Shown: positions 35,046 to 42,800 of the stretch, piece after piece
Layout of the letters: each line of letters opens with the position of its first letter
How positions within the stretch are numbered: the first letter of the stretch is position 1
Assembly (NCBI RefSeq): GCF_018129025.1
Contig: NZ_JAAEDI010000017.1
Span: 80,589 to 144,588, forward strand
Source: Neoroseomonas terrae
GTDB lineage: Bacteria > Pseudomonadota > Alphaproteobacteria > Acetobacterales > Acetobacteraceae
DNA: 64,000 nucleotides
Reading direction: 5' to 3'
The notes under the pieces: generated by a model
Told to the model about the DNA's origin: nothing
What the model saw: the letters and a program-made list of their open reading frames with translations, nothing else
Databases searched by the model: none
Position numbers and translations under genes: made by a program

Positions 35046-35105
35046 GCGGCGGCGGCGCTGCGCTACGGAGCGGTTGAAGTGCCATAGGCGCGAATGTCGA
35101 ATCAG

Positions 35106-35382
35106 AGAGGGGCGCCGCCCCTCTCCGAACCTCACCCCGCCAGGCCATGGATGGCCTGGACCGCCAGGACTTGGCGCCGAGCGCGGAGGCCGATTCTGCT
35201 GATCTCAAACCCCTTCAATGCGCATGCCGTGTCATGACGATACTCCTGCCCTGCGCGCGAAGTGCCAGGTCAAGGTTTGCAAAGGCCCTTCGGCCTTTGC
35301 CGGGGTGGGGTTCGGGAAGGGGCAGAGCCCCTTCCTGATCCGACCGCTATCGCCAGTCTCCGCGCGAATGGGGCTTCGCCCC
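35106..35382. repeat. Intergenic inverted-pair hairpin island C
   Basis: Left outer hairpin GAGAGGGGC-GCC-GCCCCTCTC at 35106-35126, with its inner hairpin missing. The right arm has GCAAAGGCC-CTTC-GGCCTTTGC at 35279-35300 and GGAAGGGGC-AGA-GCCCCTTCC at 35315-35335, plus a further GGGGC-TTC-GCCCC at 35370-35382. From about 35134 to the end it is alignable by eye, in opposite orientation, with 57608-57840 of island D, including the centre. The 358-bp gap (35046-35403) between two convergent operons contains no gene. Confidence 0.82.
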
Positions 35383-35403
35383 TCGCGGTTCCAACGAAGA
35401 ACC

Positions 35404-36468
35404 TCAGCCGCTGATCGCCATCCCCGTCGCCGGATCGAACACATGCAGGTTGTCGGGGTCCGGCCGGATCGCCACCGCATCGTCGATCGCGGCGCGGTGG
35501 GATGCCCGCACCTCCGCCGTGACACGGAGCTTCGGCGCCAGTTCCACCTCGATCAGCCGCTCGCTGCCGATCAGTTCCACGATCCAGACCTTGCCCGGGA
35601 TCGATCCCAGTGTGCCGGCCGGCACGATCGTCACATCCTGCGGGCGCACGCCGAGGATGACGTCGGCCGGCGCACCCGCAGGCAGCGTGATAGGCAGTGC
35701 CGTTCCCGCGACGGACAACGCGCCGTCCTCCCACCGCGCGGGGATCAGGTTCATCGGCGGCGTGCCGATGAAGCCCGCGACGAACAGGTTGGCGGGCTTG
35801 CCGTAGACCTCCTCCGGCGTGCCGATCTGCTGCACCACGCCTTCGTTCATCACCACGACCAGATCGGACATGGTCATGGCTTCGAGCTGGTCGTGCGTGA
35901 CGTAGATGGTCGTGGTGCCGAGATCGAGGTGGAAGCGGCGCAATTCCCCGCGCATCGTGGCGCGCAGCTTGGCGTCGAGGTTCGACAGCGGCTCGTCCAT
36001 CAGGAAGATGTCCGGCCGGCGTACCATAGCCCGGCCGAGGGCCACGCGCTGCCGCTGGCCACCGGAAAGCTGCTTCGGCTTACGCGTCAGCAGATGGAGG
36101 ATCTCCAGAACCTTGGCGACGGCGCCGACCTTGTCCTGCTTCTCGGCCTTCGGCGTGCCGCGGACCTCCAAGCCGTAGCCGATGTTCCGCGCCACATCCA
36201 TCGTCGGATAGAGCGCATAGGATTGGAACACCATCGCAATATTGCGCTCGCCCGGTGGCAGCGTGTCCACGCGACGGTCGCCGAAGCGGATCTCGCCGGC
36301 GGTCGCCTTCTCCAAGCCGGCGATCATCCGCAACAGCGTCGTCTTGCCGCAGCCCGACGGTCCCAGCAGCGTCACGAACTGCCGTGACGGCACACGCAGG
36401 TCCAGCGCCTTCAGCACATGGTTGGACCCGAAGGACTTGGACAGCCCCTGAACAACGACATCCGTCAT
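35404..36468 (-). CDS. Carbohydrate-type ABC transporter ATP-binding protein (UgpC/MalK-like)
   Basis: 354 residues from ATG 36468 (MTDVVVQGLSKSFG). Walker A 'GPSGCGKTT', Q-loop 'VFQSYALYPTMDVA', signature 'LSGGQRQRVALGRAMV', Walker B 'IFLMDEPLSNLDAKLR' and H-loop 'VTHDQLEAMTMSD' are intact. A C-terminal TOBE/MalK-type regulatory domain follows (about 235-354). It powers the two permeases upstream; its start overlaps the permease stop by 4 bp. An apparent longer frame to 37467 is a shadow of the permease gene. Confidence 0.95.
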   Translation of the reverse strand: MTDVVVQGLSKSFGSNHVLKALDLRVPSRQFVTLLGPSGCGKTTLLRMIAGLEKATAGEIRFGDRRVDTLPPGERNIAMVFQSYALYPTMDVARNIGYGLEVRGTPKAEKQDKVGAVAKVLEILHLLTRKPKQLSGGQRQRVALGRAMVRRPDIFLMDEPLSNLDAKLRATMRGELRRFHLDLGTTTIYVTHDQLEAMTMSDLVVVMNEGVVQQIGTPEEVYGKPANLFVAGFIGTPPMNLIPARWEDGALSVAGTALPITLPAGAPADVILGVRPQDVTIVPAGTLGSIPGKVWIVELIGSERLIEVELAPKLRVTAEVRASHRAAIDDAVAIRPDPDNLHVFDPATGMAISG

Positions 36469-37331
36469 CCCTTCACCGCCCCCGCGCCGAAACCCGCCAC
36501 CAGATGGCGCTGCATGAACCCGAACAGGATGGCCATGGGCAGCGTCATCAGCACGGATGACGCCATCATCAGGGCCCAGTCGACATGGGTGCCGTCGAAG
36601 AAATGCATCACGCCGACGGTCAGCGGCAGGTTCTCCATGGTGTTCATGAAGACGCGGCCGAACAGGTAGTCGTTCCAGGACACGATGAGCGAGAAGATCG
36701 ACGCGGCGATGATGCCCGGCAGCGCCACCGGCAACACGATCTGTCGGAACACCTGGAGGCGGGATGCACCGTCGACCAGCGCGGCCTCCTCGATCTCGAT
36801 CGGCACGCCGCGGAAGAACGCCCACATCAGCCACAGGCAGAAGGGCAGGGTGATGCAGACATAGCCGAGGATCAGCGAGAACAGCGTGTCCGTCAGGTCG
36901 AGCGACACCATCGTCAAGAACATCGGGAAGACGAAGATCACGCTCGGCACCATGTAGCCGAGGATGGCGATATAGGGCACCGCGCGCTGCCCCCAGAAGC
37001 GGAAGCGCGTCAGCGAATAGGCGGCGAGCGTCGCCACCGTGATGGAGATGATCGTCGACCCCACCGAGACGATGATCGAGTTGCCGAACCAGGTCAGGAA
37101 GTAGGCCGAGGGCGCGACGCCCGCGCCAGGCGCGCTCGCGACGGAACCGCCGAACAGTAATTCGCGATAGGCCTCGAAGGTGATGTTCTCCGGCCACAGC
37201 GTCGGCGGCCAGCGGAAGATCTCGTCCTTCGGCTTGAGGCTGGTCGAGATCGCCCAGAGCAGCGGGAAGCACACCACGAAGGTGATGGCGCCAAGCACGG
37301 CATAGAGGATGGCGGCGGCCCAGGGTCTCAT
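36465..37331 (-). CDS. Carbohydrate ABC transporter permease (MalG/UgpE-like)
   Basis: 288 residues, about six membrane segments beginning 'AAILYAVLGAITFVVCFPLL'. The EAA loop 'EIEEAALVDGASRLQVFRQI' matches the carbohydrate-uptake permease family (MalG branch), and the C-terminus ends in a short Gly-rich tail typical of MalG. Four-base ATGA overlaps join it to the genes on both sides. Confidence 0.94.
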   Translation of the reverse strand: MRPWAAAILYAVLGAITFVVCFPLLWAISTSLKPKDEIFRWPPTLWPENITFEAYRELLFGGSVASAPGAGVAPSAYFLTWFGNSIIVSVGSTIISITVATLAAYSLTRFRFWGQRAVPYIAILGYMVPSVIFVFPMFLTMVSLDLTDTLFSLILGYVCITLPFCLWLMWAFFRGVPIEIEEAALVDGASRLQVFRQIVLPVALPGIIAASIFSLIVSWNDYLFGRVFMNTMENLPLTVGVMHFFDGTHVDWALMMASSVLMTLPMAILFGFMQRHLVAGFGAGAVKG

Positions 37332-38221
37332 GCGGCCTTGTCCTCCCGCCCGAAGCCCGAGACGCGGATGTAGAGCATCGACCCGGCAAGGAGCAGCAGC
37401 AGCATGATGACGCCCGCCGCGGCGCCGACACCCATCCGGAGATTGGCGATCGACTGGTCGAAGGCATAGAGCGCGAGGTTGTAGGTCGAGGTCCCTGGCC
37501 CGCCGCGTGTCAGCAGGTAGATCTCTTCGAACTTGTTGAAGGTCCAGATGGTGCGGAAGACGATCACCACCGCCAGCACCTCGGCGAGCTGAGGCAGGGT
37601 GATGTCGCGGAAGCGGCGGAAGGCACCGGCGCCGTCCACCTTCGCCGCGTCATACAGCTCGGTCGGGATGGTCTGGAGCCGCGCGAGCACGACGATGACG
37701 ACGAAGGGCGTGTACTTCCACACGTTCAGCAGGATGGCACTGGTCATCGCCATGGTCGGCGTGGACAGCCAGGCGATGCGGTCGTCGATCACGCCGGCAG
37801 ACATCAGCAGGTGGTTGACGATGCCGATCTCGGAATTGAACAGCCAGCGCCAGTTCAGCGCGATAACGACCGTCGGCACGATGTAGGGGAACAGCAGCAA
37901 TCCGCGAAAGGCGTTCATGCCCTTCAGCGGCTGGTGCAGCAGCATCGCGAGCCCGACGCCGATCACCGCCTGCAGCACCGTGGACCAGCCGGTCCAGACG
38001 ATGGCCTGCCAGAAGCTTTCCCAGAAAAGCGGGTCCTCCAGCACGAACAGGTAGTTGTCCAGCCCGACGAAGGGCTGGTCGTCCGGCCGCAGCGGGTTGT
38101 AGCGGACGAAGGAAAGCCGCACCGCCTCGGCGATCGGCCAGACGAGGAAGACCGCGACCGCGAGGATGAGGGGGAGCATGAACAGCACCCCCACCTGGCG
38201 GTCGGACAGGCGAAACTTCAT
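37328..38221 (-). CDS. Carbohydrate ABC transporter permease (MalF/UgpA-like)
   Basis: 297 residues from ATG 38221 (MKFRLSDRQVGVLFML), a start that gives a 4-bp overlap with the binding-protein gene. Six membrane segments; EAA loop 'ELYDAAKVDGAGAFRRFRDI'; 'TRGGPGTSTYNLALYAFDQ' is the conserved late segment of MalF-type subunits. It forms the heterodimeric channel with the following permease. Confidence 0.94.
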   Translation of the reverse strand: MKFRLSDRQVGVLFMLPLILAVAVFLVWPIAEAVRLSFVRYNPLRPDDQPFVGLDNYLFVLEDPLFWESFWQAIVWTGWSTVLQAVIGVGLAMLLHQPLKGMNAFRGLLLFPYIVPTVVIALNWRWLFNSEIGIVNHLLMSAGVIDDRIAWLSTPTMAMTSAILLNVWKYTPFVVIVVLARLQTIPTELYDAAKVDGAGAFRRFRDITLPQLAEVLAVVIVFRTIWTFNKFEEIYLLTRGGPGTSTYNLALYAFDQSIANLRMGVGAAAGVIMLLLLLAGSMLYIRVSGFGREDKAA

Positions 38222-39576
38222 CCGAGCAGGCGCCGGTTCTCGCGGCGAATGTCCTCGAACTGGCGATGGCCCCATTCCACCGCGGCGCGCGGGTTCTCGT
38301 TGTTCACCAGGATGCGCTGCGCGACCTGCGACCAGACGTTGCGGCCGTGGCCGATGCCGGCGAGCGGATTGATGCCCTTCTTCAGCTCATGGCCGGAGTT
38401 GCAGGCGTAGGGGACGAAGCCCGTGAAAATCACGTCCACGCTGCGCTTCTTCTCCCGGTACATCGGGTTGTTCAGCAGGTCGGGCGCCGTCGCCTGGTCC
38501 TTGAAGACCGGGCCGACATTGGGGAACAGGCTGTTGGCGTAGCGCACCATCCATTCGGTGCTGTTCATCACATGCGCCATCGCTTCCTTCGCCTCGCGGA
38601 TGAAGGGGTTGTTCTGGCGCGGCATGATGAAGCCGTTGATGTCGGTCCAGGACCATCGCGCGCCGGTGCGCGGATGGGCCGGGTTCAGGTAGTACTCCAT
38701 CTTCTCGTAGATCGGCTTCGCCTCGTCGAAGGCGCGGCCCATGGTGCGGCCCCAGTAGAAGCTGCTGCCGGTCCGGCCCGTCACATGCTGGTCCACGACC
38801 TGCAGAAAGCTGAACTCCACCGCCGAGCGCGGCATCGTCGCGTAGAGCTCCTTGATGAACTCATAGGCCTCGATGGTGGCGGGGCTGTTGAAGGTCGTCT
38901 CGAAGCTGCGGGTGGGATCCCAGGTCTGGCCGCCTGCCTGCCAGATGAGCTGCTGGATGTGGTAGTCGCCGCAGAGGTTTCGGCCGAGCGCCATGGTGAA
39001 TCCGGCGCTGCCCTGCCGCTTCGCCTGGATGGCCTTGGCACCGTTCAGCAGATCGTTCCAGGTCCAGTTGGTCGGGTCGGACAGCCCGGCTTCCTGCCGC
39101 GCATCGTCCTGCATGATGAACAGGCAGCCCTGGTGATGCAGCGGCACGGCGTATTGCGTGCCCTTCCAGGTGCCGAAATCATCGACGGTGAAGCCCTCGA
39201 CCAGCCGTTCCCGCGCGCGGATCGCGGTGTTCACGTCCTGCAGCGGCTCCAGCAGTCCCTCGGCGGCGAGCTGGTAGGCGATCGGGCTTTCCACGCTGAT
39301 CAGCGCCGGCGGGCGGCGGGCCGCGAGGTCCGTGGCGAGCTTGGTGTAGACCGCATCCCAGGCGATCTGCTCGGATTCGAAGCGCAGGCCGGGCGCGTTG
39401 CGCTGCGCCCACTCATTCAGCCCGTTGGTGAAGACGCCGATATAGGGGCCGGGCTCGCCCCAGACCCGGGCAACGCGCTCCCGTGTCTGGGCATAGGCGG
39501 GCGTTGCGAGCGGCGTCGTGCCAGCCGTGGCCAGGCCGGCCGCCAGCGCCCCACGGCGCGTCAGACGAAGCGTCAT
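38218..39576 (-). CDS. ABC transporter substrate-binding protein, family 1 (carbohydrate type)
   Basis: 452 residues. The leader 'RLTRRGALAAGLATAG' has twin arginines and ends near 'PAYAQT', so Tat export is likely. The mature body fits the sugar/glycerol-3-phosphate family 1 binding proteins ('RPPALISVESPIAYQLAAEG', later 'GCLFIMQDDARQEAG'). It is the first gene of a four-gene importer operon and provides its specificity. The ligand is not predictable from sequence. No glycoside-metabolic genes accompany the operon. Confidence 0.92.
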   Translation of the reverse strand: MTLRLTRRGALAAGLATAGTTPLATPAYAQTRERVARVWGEPGPYIGVFTNGLNEWAQRNAPGLRFESEQIAWDAVYTKLATDLAARRPPALISVESPIAYQLAAEGLLEPLQDVNTAIRARERLVEGFTVDDFGTWKGTQYAVPLHHQGCLFIMQDDARQEAGLSDPTNWTWNDLLNGAKAIQAKRQGSAGFTMALGRNLCGDYHIQQLIWQAGGQTWDPTRSFETTFNSPATIEAYEFIKELYATMPRSAVEFSFLQVVDQHVTGRTGSSFYWGRTMGRAFDEAKPIYEKMEYYLNPAHPRTGARWSWTDINGFIMPRQNNPFIREAKEAMAHVMNSTEWMVRYANSLFPNVGPVFKDQATAPDLLNNPMYREKKRSVDVIFTGFVPYACNSGHELKKGINPLAGIGHGRNVWSQVAQRILVNNENPRAAVEWGHRQFEDIRRENRRLLG

Positions 39577-39827
39577 GATGTCGGTTCCTTCCCTCTCGGC
39601 TGGTCGTCCGCCCGTGAGGGAGGCGCCGCGCCTTTGTTGCGCAAAGCGTATGGGTCGCGGGCGCCAGCGGTCAATGCCGACGCCGCCGCGGACCCCACGC
39701 TTTCGTCATCTCTGAAGCGATCTCGCGGCTGCACAATCGCTGTTAGCGTGCATGACCTGGCAGGCTATCGTCGCGCCATTGCGCGACCCCCGCTTCGATG
39801 GGTACGCGAAACGCCGGGGATAGCAGC

Positions 39828-42800
39828 ATGGCAGACAAGCTTTGGGTCGGGGCCAGTGGCGCCAACTGGGCGGTGCCCGACAACTGGAGCCCGCCGGGCG
39901 TGCCCGCCAGCGGCGACACCGTGACCATCCCGGCCAGCAGCGTGAATGCGAGCGGCGTGACGCTGGACGGGCTGACGATCAATCTGAATTCCAGCGATTC
40001 CAGCAATCCCGCGACGATCATCTTCTCCAATGCCAATGTCGCCACGGCGACGACGACCTTCGTCGCCACGGGCACCCAAGCCGCCATCCACGTCCATGGC
40101 ACGCTGTCCCTGGCCGGGACCATCGAGGCCGCGCAACCGGGCGGGTCGTTCGACATCAATGGGATCGGGCAGCTGACGATCGAGGCCGGGGCGCAGGTGA
40201 CGGCCGGGCCTGGCCAGTTCCTGATGCTCAACGTGGCGCAGGGTGTGGTGAATGACGGCGCGGTGTCGATCAGTGGCGGCGGGCTGAACCTCGGCGCGGC
40301 ATCCGGCAGCGGCACCGTCACACTTGCCGCGGGCGCGCATCTCTACGCCGCCGGCGCGATCCAGAGCGATCAGACGATCGTCTTCGCGGATGCGACCAGC
40401 GTGATCACGTTGCCGGACCCCGGCACCTTCCAGGCCACGCTGTCGGGCTTGCGGCCGGGCGACGTCATCGCCGTGCCCGGCGCCGACATCGACACCGCCA
40501 CCTACGACCCCGTCGGTCAGACGCTCACGCTGCTGGCCCGGGGCACGACCGTCGCCGTCATCCCGGTGGACGCGCCGGTCGAGACACTGACGCTCAACCC
40601 CGAACTGGTCGCCAGCGGCGGCACCCGTGTCTACACCTCCGACGCGACGCGGGTCTGGAATGGCGGCACGGGCGCCTGGTTCGACGACGCGAACTGGACC
40701 ACCGAGGGCTCGGCACCGGCGTCGATGCCGGTTGCGGGAGACAAGGCCGTCATCGACGGTGGCCTTGCGACCATCGATGCGGATGGCGTCGCGCAATACG
40801 GCGCCGTGCACGACATGACCTTCGTGCTGGGCGGCGACGTGGCCGATCCGGGAACGCTCAGTGTCACGAACTTCACGCTCGACCAGCCCAGCTCGATCTC
40901 GGTCACGGGCGATGCGCAGCACGGCGTCGTGCAGCTGTCGGGCGCGAATACCTTCCTCGGCGAGGTGTCCGTCCTGTCGCGGCTGGGCAGCCTGACCTTC
41001 CAGCTCGACAGCGATGCGTCGCTGCTGATCGACAACACCGGCTTCCTCGTCGGGCCGTCCGGCACCATGGTCTTCGCCGGTGGCGACGTCACCAATGACG
41101 GGCTGATCACCGTGCTCGGCCGCTTCGTGCTGGATCAGGATGCCTCGCTCGACGGCGTCGGGCTGATCGACATCGTCGATGGCGGCGTCGTCAGCATCGA
41201 TGGTGCCGTCGGCGACCGGCAGACCATCCATTTCGGCGACCACAAGGGCACGCTGATCCTCGGCGACCTCGGTACCTTCGAGGCCCAGATCAACGAATTC
41301 CAGCAGGGCGACGTCATCATCGTCGAGAACATCGTCGCCAATCGCGGCGTGTACGATTCCGGGGATGGCGTCCTGACGCTCTACAACGACCAGACCGAGG
41401 TCGGCAGCGTCTGGGTCTGGGCCGGCACGGTCTTCGATTCCGACGTGGGCACCAACTTCCAGGTCCATGCGGACGGCAATGGCGGCACGCAAATCACCTA
41501 CGTCAACGATCCGCTGACCGTCGACCTGTCGATCCCCGTCGCCGCGCTGGGCACCGCGACGGAGAAGGTGACGCTGCGCGAGCTTCTGGTGAACGCCTTC
41601 GGCGAGGTGCCGGCGGGCTTCACGGGGTTCACGCTGTCCATTGCCTCCACGGACCAGCAGTCGGGCCCGAATGAATCCTATTGGGGCCAGCCGCAGCAGA
41701 CACCGCCCGGCGCGGGCGTCGATCCCGCCTGGTATGTCAACGGCACGCGCGTGACAGCCGACACGGCATCGCTGGCGCAGATCGACGCCTCGCAGATCGA
41801 CGAGGTCGAGTTCCTCGTCGGCAACGAGATACCCGCCAATGCCTGGTTCGCCGTCACCACCGCGACAGATACGGCCGGCAACGCCACACAGATCACGCGC
41901 TACAACATGTGGAGCGTCGATCCGCTGGTGAATACCTACCAGGCCGGACAGGCGCCGGTCGGGCCATCCGCGATGGTCAACTCCGTCGCGACCTACTGGA
42001 ACATCTACAACGACGTCCAGAACTACGACAATTGCAACTGGATCGCGGACAATGTGGCGGCCGGCCTTGGCGCCACCATGCCGTACCAGAACTTCAGCAA
42101 CGACCCTATGGAGAACCGCTCGGGCGGCTTCTGGCGCATCGTCCACAACGGCGTAGAGGACCCGGTCGCCGACTGGTCCACGCTGGTCCAGCCCGGCGAC
42201 GTGGTGCGCATGGGCTGGCAGAGCGTCGATACCGACGATGGCTGGGCCTATCTGAACTGGCACACCACCACGATCTATGAGGTGACGCCCGACCCCGATG
42301 GCGGCGCGAACGTCATCACCGTGTACGACAACATCCAGTATCGCGGCGACACCAGCTATATCGGGCCGCACCAGGCGACCTACTGGACCGACACCGTCCC
42401 GGAAAGCATCACGATCTACCGCCTGGACACGGACGGCCAGTATCTGATCGAGGGCAACAGCGCCGGCGAATACATCCACGGCACGGTCTTCAACGACCTG
42501 ATCCGTCCGGTCGGCGGTGGCGCCACCGTGACGGGCGGGCCGGGCGACGACGAGATCGAGGGCACGCTCGCCAATCTGAACGGCGCGACGCTGACCGATT
42601 TCACGCTCGGCGACTGGCTCGAAATCACCGACCTCGACCCGAATTCGGCCGCCGTCACCTTCAACCCGACCAACGACCTGCTGACCGTCTACAGCAATGG
42701 TGCGGCCGTCGCGTCCTTCACGCTGCCGGCCTGGACCCTGGGCGACAGCTTCATCGTCGGCGCGGATGACGATGGCGGCACCCGCATCCACATGGCGCAC

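Noticed and set aside
36469..37467. Long N-terminal extension of the UgpC-like ATPase frame.
   Set aside because: It is the alternative frame of the MalG-like permease gene; the ATPase begins at 36468 with a 4-bp overlap.
42535..42570. RTX calcium-binding repeat array.
   Set aside because: Only one degenerate unit is visible, not an array.
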